From Armatimonadota bacterium (GTDB taxonomy: Bacteria > Armatimonadota > UBA5829), in NCBI GenBank assembly GCA_039679645.1, contig JBDKUO010000033.1:37234-101233 (forward strand): a stretch of 64,000 bases of DNA. Reading direction: 5' to 3'. The position numbers and the translations under genes were made by a program. Under the pieces are notes generated by a model. That model searched no databases. It was not told the DNA's origin and worked only from the letters and a program-made list of their open reading frames with translations. Of the stretch, positions 43,539-53,760 are shown in pieces. Every line of letters starts with the position of its first letter. The first letter of the stretch is position 1.

Positions 43539-44360
43539 TTGGCTATGAGAGGGTCTTTTTGCATAACTGCTGCTATGCTCCTGGCATCACCGGCGATGGC
43601 TGGTCCGTGCATGCATCAGATAATCACTACTTCATGGCTGGGGTTATCGGGACTATATATGATTCCGACAGCCCGCACCCTCAAATCCGGCCAGGTGGCA
43701 GTGGGCTTTAATGAAGCAAAACATGCGGAAAATGTCCAGGGCCGCCACTATGTGGACAGGCAGATACGCGGGGTCGTCACGTGGGGTATATCGGATTGCT
43801 GGGAGGTATATGGGTCATATTACAATGATCTGTTTACGCTTCCTCCAGGCGTAGAGCCTCAGTTGGACAACCAATCGTTTACCACCTTCGGGTTCAAATA
43901 CAGGATTATGCAGGAGGACACTCACTACTGGTTTCCGACTCTTGCAGTCGGAGTCCGTGATATTGCCGACAACGAGAATGATGTAGGCCCGCTTGAGGGC
44001 GTTCATAACGGCCGGAAGCTGTTTATACTGGCAAGCAAAAAGATGCTCAAAAACGAAGAACTGGGCCGGTTTATGGACGTGCACGCCGGTGTGACGTTTG
44101 ATTCACAAACAACAGCTGCACTCCTGGGATTTGAACTGACTCTATCTCCGAGCGCCAGCTTGATCGCCGAAAGCATGTGGGACTCGCCTTTTATTAACTA
44201 CCGTGAATATAGCAGAAATGATGTCGCGGGCAAATATGTATTCGACGTTGGAATGCGCGTTTACCCTGAGCTTGTGCCCGGACTCGTACTTGATACGGGA
44301 TTTGTCGGCGATGGTGAATTCGAGTTTTCGTTTGGTGTAAGTTTTGTGATGGGGTTTTAG
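43539..44360 (+). CDS. YjbH-like outer-membrane beta-barrel protein
   Basis: A 273-residue exported protein. A signal peptide ends near AMA-GP. The mature part reads WLGLSGLYMIPTARTLKSGQVAVGF, close to the YjbH/exopolysaccharide-export barrel pattern (GLxNxPxAR...G), then alternating amphipathic strands to a terminal FSFGVSFVMGF ending in an aromatic residue. It may be an outer-membrane glycan-associated protein. Start is uncertain (GTG 43530, TTG 43539 or ATG 43545); AAGGGG best fits TTG 43539. It follows hpnE by 25 bases. Confidence 0.8.
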   Translation: MAMRGSFCITAAMLLASPAMAGPCMHQIITTSWLGLSGLYMIPTARTLKSGQVAVGFNEAKHAENVQGRHYVDRQIRGVVTWGISDCWEVYGSYYNDLFTLPPGVEPQLDNQSFTTFGFKYRIMQEDTHYWFPTLAVGVRDIADNENDVGPLEGVHNGRKLFILASKKMLKNEELGRFMDVHAGVTFDSQTTAALLGFELTLSPSASLIAESMWDSPFINYREYSRNDVAGKYVFDVGMRVYPELVPGLVLDTGFVGDGEFEFSFGVSFVMGF

Positions 44361-44382
44361 CCCCGGCATCGACTGCCGGGGC
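44360..44382 (+). terminator. Terminator after YjbH-like gene
   Basis: GCCCCGGCA/TGCCGGGGC stem with a 5-base loop, beginning at the last base of the stop codon, followed by AGCATTTT. Confidence 0.75.
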
Positions 44383-44399
44383 AGCATTTTCGAGATCAG

Positions 44400-44579
44400 T
44401 CAGAAAGTCTCTTCGTCTTCATAAGCCATTTCAGACTCCGCAGTATACATATCGGGATCTGTGTCAAACTCTTCCTTGCACTCCTCGCTGCAAAAACAAT
44501 AGTGTTTTCCACGAAAATCAGAGCAGACGGCAGCGTGCTCCTCGGCCACTACCATGCCGCATACCGGATCGACTGGCAT
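44400..44579 (-). CDS. YHS domain protein
   Basis: A 59-residue protein. MPVDPVCGMVVAEEHAAV and GKHYCFCSEECKEEFDTDP form a complete YHS metal-binding domain (Cys set for a heavy metal such as copper). Start ATG 44579 follows GGAGG. An N-terminal hydrophobic extension in the same frame lacks a ribosome site. Relatives occur alone or in P-type ATPases and act as metal sensors or carriers. Confidence 0.87.
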   Translation of the reverse strand: MPVDPVCGMVVAEEHAAVCSDFRGKHYCFCSEECKEEFDTDPDMYTAESEMAYEDEETF

Positions 44580-44728
44580 TTGGTCACCTCCAAGATAAGT
44601 TTTGCGTATGAGCAGGATTCCCATTGCAACCAGGGTTAAAACGCCGACACGAATCGGCAACTGCTATGCGCATGGAATGGGTAAAAAAAGGATGATTGAA
44701 GTTCACATTGAAAGTGAAGTGATCAGTA

Positions 44729-45298
44729 ATGAATACGACTCACGAGGGTGAAATATCCGGGGCGGACTGGTGGTTTTTCTTAACCCTGGGAATTCTAGTG
44801 ATCGTGCTGGGCATCCTGGCAATCGGCGTGCCGTTCGTAAGCACTCTGGCCGTAGCTTACACGCTGGGGCTTATTCTAATAGTTGGTGGAGTCGCGCATG
44901 CGATTCATGCATTTAAGACCAAGGGTGAAGGCGGCTTCGTACTGAAGCTGATTACCGCGCTCGTATATATTGCAGCGGGGGTGTTCCTGCTGGCATATCC
45001 GCTTGCGGGAGCAGTGATATTAACATTGGTGCTCGCTATTTTCTGGAGCGTGGCGGGCATCGTCAAAATAATCAACTCCCTACAACTCAGGCACAGACCC
45101 AACTGGGGATGGATGCTCTTCAACGGCATCGTGACATTGATCCTGGGGCTTATCGTCTGGAGCATGTGGCCAGTAGCAAGCCTGTGGGTCCTGGGACTGT
45201 TTGTCGGGATCGACCTGATAGTGGCGGGTTGGACGGTAATAAGTCTTTCATTCGCCGCACATGGGGGATTTTTTACCCCTATGTATCGACCGACTTAA
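44729..45298 (+). CDS. HdeD-family membrane protein
   Basis: A 189-residue protein with six predicted membrane helices (LGILVIVLGILAIGVPF, AYTLGLILIVGGVAHAIHAF and others). This is the DUF308/HdeD family, linked to acid or other stress in enterobacteria; function elsewhere is not defined. It ends at a strong hairpin. Confidence 0.9.
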   Translation: MNTTHEGEISGADWWFFLTLGILVIVLGILAIGVPFVSTLAVAYTLGLILIVGGVAHAIHAFKTKGEGGFVLKLITALVYIAAGVFLLAYPLAGAVILTLVLAIFWSVAGIVKIINSLQLRHRPNWGWMLFNGIVTLILGLIVWSMWPVASLWVLGLFVGIDLIVAGWTVISLSFAAHGGFFTPMYRPT

Positions 45299-45302
45299 CG
45301 AT

Positions 45303-45334
45303 AAGTTGGGGTGGCCCGCAAACCACCCCAACTT
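45303..45334 (+). terminator. Hairpin after hdeD-like gene
   Basis: A perfect 12-bp stem AAGTTGGGGTGG/CCACCCCAACTT with an 8-base loop, followed by an A/T-rich stretch with TTTAGTATT words. Lies between convergent genes. Confidence 0.75.
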
Positions 45335-45360
45335 ATTTAGTATTGAGTATTTGATATTGA

Positions 45361-45930
45361 TTATTTGGATGTGGGTGTGACGCCGAGTTTTTTAAACTGC
45401 GCCACAATGTCTTCCTTCGAGATTGTGCCGACATGCCGAAATACCTGCTTATCGTTCTGGAATATCAACTGCACAGGGATAGATGACACATTGTACTTCT
45501 GGGCGATGTCCTTATTCTGATCGACGTCTATCGCCACAAACTCCACTTTGTCCTTATACTCCTTTTCCAGAGCTTTGATAATCGGCTTCATGCTCTGGCA
45601 TGGACCACACCACTGGGCGCCCAGCTCCATAAACTTTACCGTGGGAGCCGGCGGCGTTTCCGGTTTTGCCGTTGTGGACTGCGCACCTGGCTGAGTTGTC
45701 GTCTCAGCAGCCGGAACAGACTGCTGAACAGGCCCTGCTCCCGGCTGAGCAGGCTTTGTGGGCGGAACCTGAGCAGGCGCAGTAGACGGACAAGAAGGTG
45801 TCTTTGCCATGTGGGCTTTCTCACCGGTCTTGGAGCCTTGTATAGCCAATATCCCTCCTGCCACGGCTGCCGCCACAACAATCAAAGAAACGACTATAGT
45901 CAATATCGTTCGCTGCTGCTTAGTCATCAC
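45361..45930 (-). CDS. Membrane-anchored thioredoxin-like protein
   Basis: A 189-residue protein. Residues 8-30 form a membrane anchor, 40-95 a Pro/Gln/Ala/Thr linker, and about 95-189 a thioredoxin domain with the W-C-G-P-C active site (GAQWCGPCQSMKPII) and the cis-Pro IPVQLIF. It should reduce or form disulfides outside the inner membrane. No obvious redox partner is next to it. Confidence 0.92.
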   Translation of the reverse strand: MMTKQQRTILTIVVSLIVVAAAVAGGILAIQGSKTGEKAHMAKTPSCPSTAPAQVPPTKPAQPGAGPVQQSVPAAETTTQPGAQSTTAKPETPPAPTVKFMELGAQWCGPCQSMKPIIKALEKEYKDKVEFVAIDVDQNKDIAQKYNVSSIPVQLIFQNDKQVFRHVGTISKEDIVAQFKKLGVTPTSK

Positions 45931-46115
45931 GGGTACCTCCTGTTTTCGTTCATTACAGGTTTACCCGCAATCAGCTCATCATCAACTCGTCAGCAGAATA
46001 ATGATGTCCAAAGTTTGCAGCAGATATACTGGACCTATCCAAATCTGCCGGTTACATAGTCTTCTGTGCGCTTATCGGCAAGACGAGTATAAACTTTTTA
46101 TTTGTAATTTCTCCT

Positions 46116-47588
46116 TTAGAACGTAACGATCCACTCAGCCAAGAGGCCGTTGTTGTCTATGCTGTTTTGCTCTTCATTGGTGAACTTATAGAAGAGTTTG
46201 AGCCTGCTGTTTTCATCCAGCCAGCGGATTGCGCCCAATTCCCATGAGTTGACCCTGCCAAATGCAGGAGTTTTTGGGTCTTCGGACATTGTGGAATAGC
46301 GGGCAACAAGCGTATCGGCATTATCGATATTGTAGCCGAGCTGAGCATAGTAACCGCTCTGCCACAAGTTCTGGTCGTATTTGTTGGGGTCGGCATCATC
46401 GAAGCCTTTGCCTCGAATATACTCGCCCTTGAACGTAAGATTACTCATGTAATACTGCAGGTCCGCTCCGTATCTGATCTTCTGGGACGGATCGTAGAGC
46501 ACTGCACCTGCCGCATTTTTATACCATATACCATAGCCGTGGTAGCCGGACATACCTAAGTCGAGGTCGCCGAGCCTGAACTTTACATTGGCAAGAACGT
46601 CCTTGGCGTCGTTGTTATCTGTTGCGGATGTGGAGCCGTTCTGAGTGCCGGTGCCGTTATATGCTCCAACGGTCCATAAAATCTTAGCATCGGCCGGGCT
46701 TGTCAGTATTGCGCCGGTGTCTCTTTCACCGGGGAAGAACCTACGCACAAAGAGGGCTCTTTCAGGAGTCTCTCTCTTTGACGATGAGTAAGGCACTTCG
46801 TAGCCGAACCACCAATACTGCTGGCCGACCTGGAAACTTGGAGCTATGGCGCAGCCGTCGCCGAAGGCATAGTTGTAATAGGCGTCTTTGACACTCGTAG
46901 TATTCTGGCCAGCATCAAGTTGCAGCACAGCCGTGCTTCTGATGGTCGGTGTAGCCGTAAGTTTTAATCGGGCCCGGCGCACCAGAAAAGTATCGTATGA
47001 CTTATCGGCAGGCGTGGTGTCTTTTGTGTAGTCGATGGTCTGGTAGCGGGTTTGAAGATAACCGCTAAACTTGAGTTTCCTGAGTGCGGAAACATCCGAT
47101 GCAGTGGCCCTTACGATGCCCTCTTCGTCATTGAGCATGGCGTCGTGAGTCGCAACCATATCTTTCAGTTCGGCGACAGTGGCCTCGACCGTATCGAGCC
47201 TCGTTCCGATCACAGTAAGCTCGACCTTGAACTCATCTACCAGCTTGGTGATAGTTGCTAGGTCCTGCGCGCTCACTTCTCCTGCGGGAGTTGTGGGCAT
47301 TGTAATTGTTGCTGGAGCACCGGAAGGCTTGCTTGCTTGAGATTTAACTGCATCCAGCTTCTCGTTCATGCCTTCGAGAATGCGTGCTGTCACTGTCGCA
47401 AATTCGTAGCGGGTCAGAGTCCTGTCTCCCAGAAAGCTGCCGTTGGGATAACCGACTATGTATCCCTTTCCTATAAGGTCGTTGACTGCCTCGTAGGCCC
47501 AGTGGCCTTTCGGCACATCGGGTGGAGTCTGGGCGGCGACAGAAACTGCGCAGCCCAAAAGCAGCATCATTGCCAGAAACTTATTCAC
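46116..47588 (-). CDS. SLH-domain outer-membrane porin
   Basis: A 490-residue exported protein. After the signal peptide (ends VAAQT), residues about 22-75 form an SLH domain (DVPKGHWAYEAVNDLIGKGYI and GYPNGSFLGDRTLTRYEFA). A coiled-coil region (about 75-155) precedes a beta-barrel (about 165-490) of phosphate/carbohydrate-selective porin type, ending WIVTF with a terminal Phe. SLH-anchored porins occur in cyanobacteria and Deinococcota-like diderms. It is divergent from the PhoB-like regulator 191 bases away, a possible regulator. Confidence 0.92.
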   Translation of the reverse strand: MNKFLAMMLLLGCAVSVAAQTPPDVPKGHWAYEAVNDLIGKGYIVGYPNGSFLGDRTLTRYEFATVTARILEGMNEKLDAVKSQASKPSGAPATITMPTTPAGEVSAQDLATITKLVDEFKVELTVIGTRLDTVEATVAELKDMVATHDAMLNDEEGIVRATASDVSALRKLKFSGYLQTRYQTIDYTKDTTPADKSYDTFLVRRARLKLTATPTIRSTAVLQLDAGQNTTSVKDAYYNYAFGDGCAIAPSFQVGQQYWWFGYEVPYSSSKRETPERALFVRRFFPGERDTGAILTSPADAKILWTVGAYNGTGTQNGSTSATDNNDAKDVLANVKFRLGDLDLGMSGYHGYGIWYKNAAGAVLYDPSQKIRYGADLQYYMSNLTFKGEYIRGKGFDDADPNKYDQNLWQSGYYAQLGYNIDNADTLVARYSTMSEDPKTPAFGRVNSWELGAIRWLDENSRLKLFYKFTNEEQNSIDNNGLLAEWIVTF

Positions 47589-47779
47589 ACTGATTTCCCC
47601 TTTCTCTTATGTCTCAGGTTAAGATCAGGATACATCCCCATCCTTACAGGAATCTGACAGAACAGTTGACAGACAATTAACTTTGCAATATCGCATGCTT
47701 CTAACCAGTGCGCAACACAACCTTAACACATGCATTCTAACATATAGTCGGATCAATATAATAAGCTGAGGTAAGAGAT

Positions 47780-48466
47780 ATGTCTGCGCGAGTAATCGTG
47801 GTTGAGGATGAAGAGGATATAGCTCTGCTGCTGCGTCACAATCTTGAGAAAGAGGGTTACAAGGTAGAAATTTGCGAGGACGGGGTGCAGGCGCTTGATT
47901 CAGTCCGGCGTAAAGCTCCTGACCTGATGCTGCTGGACGTTATGCTGCCGATAGTCGACGGCAAGGAAGTCTGCCGCATGCTCCGGCGCGACTACGATTT
48001 TCCGATCATAATGGTCAGCGCCAGATCCGGTGAGGTGGACAAGGTGATTGGCCTGGAAGTCGGTGCCGATGACTATATAGCCAAGCCATTCAGTATTATT
48101 GAGCTGATAGCGCGTGTCCGCTCGGCCTTGAGGAGATCGTCGGGTGAGTCCAGAAGAAAAGACGAGGTGCTGCGCGGCGGCGAGATAGTGCTGGATCGTG
48201 CAAGGCACGAGGTCCGGGTTACTGATAATCCGGTTGATCTGCGTCCAAAAGAGTTTGCATTGCTCGATATCCTGCTTTCAAATAAGGGCAGGGTCCTAGA
48301 TAGAGATTCGCTGCTGGAAAAAGTGTGGGGTGAAGATGAATACATAGACCACGGCACCATAGACGTTCATGTGCGCCGTCTGCGCGAGAAGATCGAGCAG
48401 GACCCCGGAAATCCGCGCTATATAATTACGGTGCGCGGTGTGGGTTACAAGTTTGGAATAGAGTAA
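47780..48466 (+). CDS. OmpR/PhoB-family response regulator
   Basis: A 228-residue protein. Receiver domain with phosphoacceptor D53 (MLLDVMLPIVDG) and K102 (YIAKPF); winged-helix domain (LRPKEFALLDILLSN, VLDRDSLLEKVWGED, VDVHVRRLREKIEQDP, VRGVGYKFG). Start ATG 47780 follows GAGGT. No kinase is next to it. Divergence from a porin suggests control of the outer-membrane channel, as for PhoB and phosphate porins, but this is inference. Confidence 0.95.
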   Translation: MSARVIVVEDEEDIALLLRHNLEKEGYKVEICEDGVQALDSVRRKAPDLMLLDVMLPIVDGKEVCRMLRRDYDFPIIMVSARSGEVDKVIGLEVGADDYIAKPFSIIELIARVRSALRRSSGESRRKDEVLRGGEIVLDRARHEVRVTDNPVDLRPKEFALLDILLSNKGRVLDRDSLLEKVWGEDEYIDHGTIDVHVRRLREKIEQDPGNPRYIITVRGVGYKFGIE

Positions 48467-48539
48467 ATAGCGGTTTGTTCTCCAGAGAACCTGGGTAAGC
48501 TCTACAATGGTTAAGCAATATCAGTTAAAGGAGTAAGCA

Positions 48540-48992
48540 ATGGAAGACAAACCTAAAATCATGACCACAAAGGCCTCCGGCGAGTGGAGCGCCCCTATGC
48601 TCATAACCGCGAAGATGGGAGAATTTGACGCAGTTTTGGACGAGCCCGCATATGTAGGCGGAACCAATAAAGGCGCATCGCCTATGGACTATGTCACTGC
48701 AGCGCTGATAGGGTGCGCGGGGATAACATTGTCGGTAGTGTCAAAACAGATGGACTTTACCTTCTCGGGTGCCAGATTTGAGGCAGAGGGAGATATAGAC
48801 TTGAGAGGATTCATGGGTATGCCAGGTGTCTGCAGGCACTTCTGTGCGTTTCGGGGCAAATTTTATGTCAAGACAAACGAGAGCCAGGAGCGCCTGGATA
48901 TGGTCAAAGACCAGGTCAAAAACCGCTGCCCTGTCTTTAACCTCCTTCATGACGCCGGAGTACAGACAGAGATTGAGTGGGTAAAGGAATAG
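48540..48992 (+). CDS. OsmC-family peroxiredoxin-like protein
   Basis: A 150-residue member of the OsmC/Ohr family. The two redox cysteines are in LIGCAGITLSVVSKQM and NRCPVFNLLHDAGV. It probably reduces organic peroxides with thiol reductants. GGAG precedes the ATG. Confidence 0.9.
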   Translation: MEDKPKIMTTKASGEWSAPMLITAKMGEFDAVLDEPAYVGGTNKGASPMDYVTAALIGCAGITLSVVSKQMDFTFSGARFEAEGDIDLRGFMGMPGVCRHFCAFRGKFYVKTNESQERLDMVKDQVKNRCPVFNLLHDAGVQTEIEWVKE

Positions 48993-49157
48993 CTCAACTT
49001 CTTAAGACACTACAAGATCACATCGAGATTTATCATTGAAGCATGAAAACCTAAAATTCTGTTTTCGTGCTTCTTTCTTTTAATTTGTGCAGGATTCTCG
49101 TATTGTAATATCTAAACCCATGCCGGTATATACGCCCAGTTAAAGAGAGGTATTGAT

Positions 49158-49901
49158 ATGAGCGAGGTTACACGCGTAACTGTCTGGAACGAATTCAGGC
49201 ATGAAAAGACGGATGGTGAAGAACCACAAAAGGTCTATCCCAAAGGCATGCACAATGCGATTGCCGACTATCTGAAAAAGCAGCCCGGATTTGAAGTTCG
49301 CACGGCTACATTGGACGAGCCGGAGCATGGCCTGACACAGGAAGTGCTTGATAATACTGACGTGCTCACCTGGTGGGGGCATGCGGCGCACCAAGAAGTA
49401 AAAGACGAGATAGTCGAGAGGATTTATAAGCGTGTCCTGGATGGGATGGGTCTGATTGTAATGCACTCAGCCCACTTTTCCAAGATATTCAAAAAACTGA
49501 TGGGCACATCGTGCAACCTGAAGTGGCGAGAAGTCGGTGAAAAAGAGAGGCTATGGGTCATTGACCCCTCTCACCCGATTGCAGCAGGCCTGCCGGAATA
49601 TTTCGAGATACCGCATACGGAAATGTACGGCGAGAGGTTCGATATTCCAGCGCCTGATGAGCTTGTCTTTGTGAGCTGGTTTGAGGGCGGAGAGGTATTC
49701 CGCAGCGGATGCTGCTGGCACAGAGGCGCAGGCAAAGTGTTTTACTTCAGACCCGGCCATGAGACTTTCCCTATTTACTATCAGAAAGAGGTGCTTAAGG
49801 TAATCGAAAATGGTGTCAGGTGGGCAAAGCCATCAGGCGGGCCTGCGCATTATTATGGCCATGTTCCTGAGCCACTCGAAAAGATTACATCTTCAAAATA
49901 G
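49158..49901 (+). CDS. ThuA-like domain protein
   Basis: A 247-residue protein of the ThuA (class I glutamine amidotransferase-like fold) family. [11 protein letters not shown] and [18 protein letters not shown] are the family start, with [23 protein letters not shown] and [16 protein letters not shown] near the end. ThuA is linked to trehalose or sugar use in rhizobia; the actual reaction is unknown. No sugar operon is adjacent. Confidence 0.87.
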   Translation: MSEVTRVTVWNEFRHEKTDGEEPQKVYPKGMHNAIADYLKKQPGFEVRTATLDEPEHGLTQEVLDNTDVLTWWGHAAHQEVKDEIVERIYKRVLDGMGLIVMHSAHFSKIFKKLMGTSCNLKWREVGEKERLWVIDPSHPIAAGLPEYFEIPHTEMYGERFDIPAPDELVFVSWFEGGEVFRSGCCWHRGAGKVFYFRPGHETFPIYYQKEVLKVIENGVRWAKPSGGPAHYYGHVPEPLEKITSSK

Positions 49902-49986
49902 CAATAAGTTCATATATATTGACTTGAAGCTTCGGGAGCCCTATTATTAAGTCAGCCTATCCATTTTCACGAGGAGGAGTAGAGAA

Positions 49987-51027
49987 TTGAGTAGACTGAT
50001 GAGATATGGGGCTCTTTTGGCCATGCTTGTGTTTGCTCTGTCAATTACAACAAGCGCAGCTACCAAGAAAACACCCGCAAAGAAAACCACGACTAAGACC
50101 CCTCATTATGTTCAAGGGACGACTCAGCTAAAGGGTGAATACGCCGAGTTCGGCAAAACTTATACCTTGGGCAAGAACAATCCTTTCAACATCACTCTAA
50201 AGAGCGCAGAGTATACTATCGATCCGGTAAACATTGGCGATCAAACTTATGTGCCGACTGCAGACGAGAAACTGATCGTATACCATATGACCTATCACAA
50301 CCCGCAGCCGAACGAGTACCATATCCGATGGGACAATTTCTCTTTTACAGTAGTCGATCCGCAGAGCCAGAACCATGACGGGCTTAGAGACCTTGGAATG
50401 GAAAAGGATAAGCAGCAGTGTTCTATGAGCCTCAAGCCCGCGCAGAAGGTAGATGTATATGGCGTAATGCCTGTGCCTTCAAAAGGCGAAATGCCCAAGC
50501 TGATTATCAAGTCTGATGACGATCTTGTGCTGCGCTATGACCTCAGGGGCAAAGTGAAGGGCCTGCCCGCGGAGTATACTGATCCGGCAGACAAGACCAA
50601 CACCACAGTGCTCGACAAGATCCCTGCGAAGATGGGTGTCTATTATCCATTGGGTGAGCTTGAAGTGAAACTCGACAAGATCGAGATCAATGATGATCCC
50701 TCTATGGGCGAGCAAACAACCGAAGAAGGCGAGGTCTTTTTGGTTGCGTATATCAGCGTTAAGAATGTGGGGAAATCCCCCCAGTTTATGCGGTGGGATA
50801 CATTCGACCCTGCAATTGTTGATACAGACGGCGTAGAAACCGGAAACAATAAAGACATGTTCCAAAAGAGCAAGGACAGGTCTTTTTCGGCTGAGATACA
50901 GCCAGGACAGGAAGTCAGTGTTCGGTCCATATTCACAATCCCTGAAGACACTGATTTGAAGAGCCTATCTATGCACTTCAATGAAAATAAAACATTTGTC
51001 TTTGACATCAGCTCTGTAAAGAGCTAA
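49987..51027 (+). CDS. Exported protein with two DUF4352-like domains
   Basis: A 346-residue exported protein. A signal peptide (about 1-25, ending TSAA) precedes a Lys/Thr-rich linker. Two similar beta-sandwich regions follow (about 60-180: YVPTADEKLIVYHMTYHNPQPNEYHIRWDNFSF; about 200-340: VFLVAYISVKNVGKSPQFMRWDTFDPAIVD), each with the telokin-like pattern of DUF4352. Function is unknown. Start TTG 49987 follows GGAGG. Confidence 0.82.
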   Translation: MSRLMRYGALLAMLVFALSITTSAATKKTPAKKTTTKTPHYVQGTTQLKGEYAEFGKTYTLGKNNPFNITLKSAEYTIDPVNIGDQTYVPTADEKLIVYHMTYHNPQPNEYHIRWDNFSFTVVDPQSQNHDGLRDLGMEKDKQQCSMSLKPAQKVDVYGVMPVPSKGEMPKLIIKSDDDLVLRYDLRGKVKGLPAEYTDPADKTNTTVLDKIPAKMGVYYPLGELEVKLDKIEINDDPSMGEQTTEEGEVFLVAYISVKNVGKSPQFMRWDTFDPAIVDTDGVETGNNKDMFQKSKDRSFSAEIQPGQEVSVRSIFTIPEDTDLKSLSMHFNENKTFVFDISSVKS

Positions 51028-51041
51028 TATACCACTTTGCA

Positions 51042-51074
51042 ACGATGGGTCGAGTTCAAAACTCGGCCCGTCGT
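51042..51074. terminator. Hairpin between convergent DUF4352-like and mntH-like genes
   Basis: ACGATGGGTCGAGTT pairs with AACTCGGCCCGTCGT (two G-T pairs) around a 3-base loop, a stem of about 15 bp. T-run is weak on both sides. Confidence 0.55.
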
Positions 51075-51075
51075 G

Positions 51076-52359
51076 CTAAAAACTTCCACCGAACAGCCGC
51101 ACCAAAAGTAGAATGTTGAGCCCCACTATCAACAATCCTGAGACAGCCATTAGTGAGCCTTCCAGCCAGTGATTTGCGTACTTGCCCATCACGTTCTTAC
51201 TCTGGGTCAGTAAAAACAACGGAAGCATAGTAAATGGAAGCTGCACACTTAAACAGACCTGGCTGAGAATGAGCGCCTGGAATGTATTCCGAATCATCAT
51301 TATGATACCAAGCGCAGGCAGCAGAGTGATTACCAGGCCCATCCTAAACCACTTGCTGTCGAGTGTGGTCTGTTTACCGAGATAGCCGCTTAGGGTGGTT
51401 CCTCCCGCAATCCCGGCTGTCATGGAAGAGGATATACCGGCAAATAAAAGTGCGACGCCGAAGATCATTGATGCAAAATTGCCCGCCAATGGACGCAGTG
51501 TATCCGATGCCTGCTTCAGATCACTGACGTAAACCCCGTGCTTATGAAAAACAGCCGCAGCCACGATCACCATTGCGCAGTTTATTGCCATTCCGGCAAG
51601 CATCGCAACGAGTGTGTCTACAAACTCATACCGCAGCAGGCGTCTGGTTTCGGCTTCGTTTTCGCCTTTCCAGTTGCGGTTTTGAATCACCTCCGAATGC
51701 AGATACATATTGTGCGGCATCACGACCGCGCCCAGCACTCCCATCGCAACGATAATGCTCTGTGAACTGAGTTTGGGCACAAAGGTGTGATATATAGCTG
51801 TGCCCCAGTCCGGTTTGACCAGATAAAGCTCGATCAGATACGCAAAACCGATCAGACTCACGAACGCTACGATAAGCTTTTCCAGTGAATTATATCTCTG
51901 ATACCAGACTACTCCGATTATGAAGATAGTAGCGATCACCGCAGCCGCTCTAACGGGGATATGAAAGAGGAGATTAAGGCCCAGCGCTGCGCCAAGAATT
52001 TCCGCCAGGGCCGTGGCGACCATCGCAGCCATTGCCGTAGTGCCGTAGATCAATCTCGGCAGCGGCCTCACATGCTCGTGGATCGCCTCGGCAAGGCACT
52101 TACCATTCACTATTCCCAGGTGGGCCGACATGTGCTGCCAGAGGATCAATATAAGCGTGCTGAGCGTGACAACCCACAACAAGGAGTAATTAAAGCTCGA
52201 TCCGGCGGCGATATTGGTCGCCCAGTTGCCCGGATCGATGAACCCGACTGTCACGAAAAACCCCGGCCCCAGATACCCTATGATCTGCCGCAGCATCCTG
52301 GCACTACCGCGTAGCTGGGCACCGCGTCCATTTATAAATGTCGGAAGATCAATTCGCAT
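51076..52359 (-). CDS. NRAMP-family divalent metal transporter
   Basis: A 427-residue membrane protein with about eleven helices. The metal-binding signatures are intact: DPGN in TM1 ([10 protein letters not shown]) and [11 protein letters not shown] in TM6 with the conserved Met, so Mn2+ or Fe2+ proton symport is expected, as for MntH. ATG 52359 overlaps the argH stop by 11 bases, so it is the last gene of the arginine cluster transcript. Confidence 0.93.
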   Translation of the reverse strand: MRIDLPTFINGRGAQLRGSARMLRQIIGYLGPGFFVTVGFIDPGNWATNIAAGSSFNYSLLWVVTLSTLILILWQHMSAHLGIVNGKCLAEAIHEHVRPLPRLIYGTTAMAAMVATALAEILGAALGLNLLFHIPVRAAAVIATIFIIGVVWYQRYNSLEKLIVAFVSLIGFAYLIELYLVKPDWGTAIYHTFVPKLSSQSIIVAMGVLGAVVMPHNMYLHSEVIQNRNWKGENEAETRRLLRYEFVDTLVAMLAGMAINCAMVIVAAAVFHKHGVYVSDLKQASDTLRPLAGNFASMIFGVALLFAGISSSMTAGIAGGTTLSGYLGKQTTLDSKWFRMGLVITLLPALGIIMMIRNTFQALILSQVCLSVQLPFTMLPLFLLTQSKNVMGKYANHWLEGSLMAVSGLLIVGLNILLLVRLFGGSF

Positions 52360-53734
52360 CGGTGAGGATCGAGCGGGCTTTTACAATTTGACGCTTGACC
52401 TCCGAGGCTGCAGTTCCACCGGTTGCGCTCCTGGCAGCCACACTTGCCTCGACAGTGAGAGCCGATGCCACATCCTCCGCGGCATCCGGCGCAAACTGCC
52501 TGATCTCATCTATTGTAAGATCGAAGAGTTCTTTTCCATTTTCCACACAATAGGCAACCAGAGAACCGACCTGTGCATGGGCGCTCCTGAACGGCACACC
52601 CTGCCGCACGAGGTGGTCAGCAAGGTCGGTAGCCGTCGAATATGCCTCGCCAGCAGCCGAGTGCATCCTCTGAGTGTTGAACCTTGCAGTCTTAATCATC
52701 AGCGCGAAACAAAGAAGCGAGCCCTGCACGGTATCGACTGCGTCAAACAGAGGCTCCTTGTCTTCCTGCAGATCACGATTGTATGCCAGAGGCAGGCCCT
52801 TCTGCAGGGTGAGCAGACTCATCAAGTCTCCAATAACACGTGCGCTCTTTCCGCGAACAAGCTCGGCTACATCCGGGTTCTTTTTCTGTGGCATGATAGA
52901 CGAGCCTGTGGTGACCGAGTCGTCCAGATCGATGAACTTAAACTCAGATGTGTTCCAGATTATAATCTCCTCAGAGAAGCGGGAGAGGTGAGTCATCAAT
53001 ATGGATGCGTCGGCAAGAAATTCGGATATGAAGTCCCTGTCCGCTACTGAGTCCATGCTGTTATCAGACACGGCAGCAAAGCCGAGGGCACCGGCTACCA
53101 TCTGCCTGTCAATCGGAAAAGTCGTTCCGGCCAGAGCGCCCGAGCCCAGAGGCAAAATATCAACCCGCTTCAGGCAGTCGAGCAGCCGCCCTTTGTCCCG
53201 CTCGATCATCCAGAACCACGCCATAAGATGATGGCCGAGGATCACCGGTTGCGCATGCTGCATATGCGTATAGCCCGGCAGGATCACATCTGCATTCTTT
53301 TCGGCCTGGTCTACAATCACTTTCTGCAAATCGACAATCAGCCCAATTATGTGCTTGATCTCGTCCTTCAAGAAGAGCCGAATATCGGTGCAGACCTGGT
53401 CGTTCCTGCTGCGCGCCGTATGTAACCTGCCCGCTACCTCGCCAATTTTCTCAAAGAGAAGCTTCTCGACATTCATGTGCACGTCTTCAGCACTCGGGTC
53501 GAATTTGATCTTGCCCGATACGGCATCGTCGAGTATAAGCTGCAGACCGCTCACTATCTTCTTGGCGTCATCATCGGGAATAATCCCGCACTTGCCCAGC
53601 ATTCTGGCGTGCGCAATGCTGCCTCGGATGTCGTGCTCAATAAGCCGACAGTCGAAGCTTATAGACTCCGTGAATGTCTCCACGGCCTTATCAGTCGATT
53701 TTGAAAATCTTCCACCCCAGAGTTTTTGTGACAT
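52349..53734 (-). CDS. argH: Argininosuccinate lyase
   Basis: A 461-residue enzyme of the fumarase/aspartase superfamily; it splits argininosuccinate into arginine and fumarate. [15 protein letters not shown] starts the family, [15 protein letters not shown] is the second conserved region, and [16 protein letters not shown] carries the catalytic Ser in the flexible loop. Length is normal with no GNAT fusion. Confidence 0.97.
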   Translation of the reverse strand: MSQKLWGGRFSKSTDKAVETFTESISFDCRLIEHDIRGSIAHARMLGKCGIIPDDDAKKIVSGLQLILDDAVSGKIKFDPSAEDVHMNVEKLLFEKIGEVAGRLHTARSRNDQVCTDIRLFLKDEIKHIIGLIVDLQKVIVDQAEKNADVILPGYTHMQHAQPVILGHHLMAWFWMIERDKGRLLDCLKRVDILPLGSGALAGTTFPIDRQMVAGALGFAAVSDNSMDSVADRDFISEFLADASILMTHLSRFSEEIIIWNTSEFKFIDLDDSVTTGSSIMPQKKNPDVAELVRGKSARVIGDLMSLLTLQKGLPLAYNRDLQEDKEPLFDAVDTVQGSLLCFALMIKTARFNTQRMHSAAGEAYSTATDLADHLVRQGVPFRSAHAQVGSLVAYCVENGKELFDLTIDEIRQFAPDAAEDVASALTVEASVAARSATGGTAASEVKRQIVKARSILTDAN

Positions 53735-53760
53735 TGTGCACCCCTTGCAATACCCTCAGT

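Noticed and set aside
47725..47760. Pho-box-like TTAACA/CTAACA repeats upstream of the PhoB-like gene
   Set aside because: Spacing does not match known Pho boxes; kept only as a hint in the findings.
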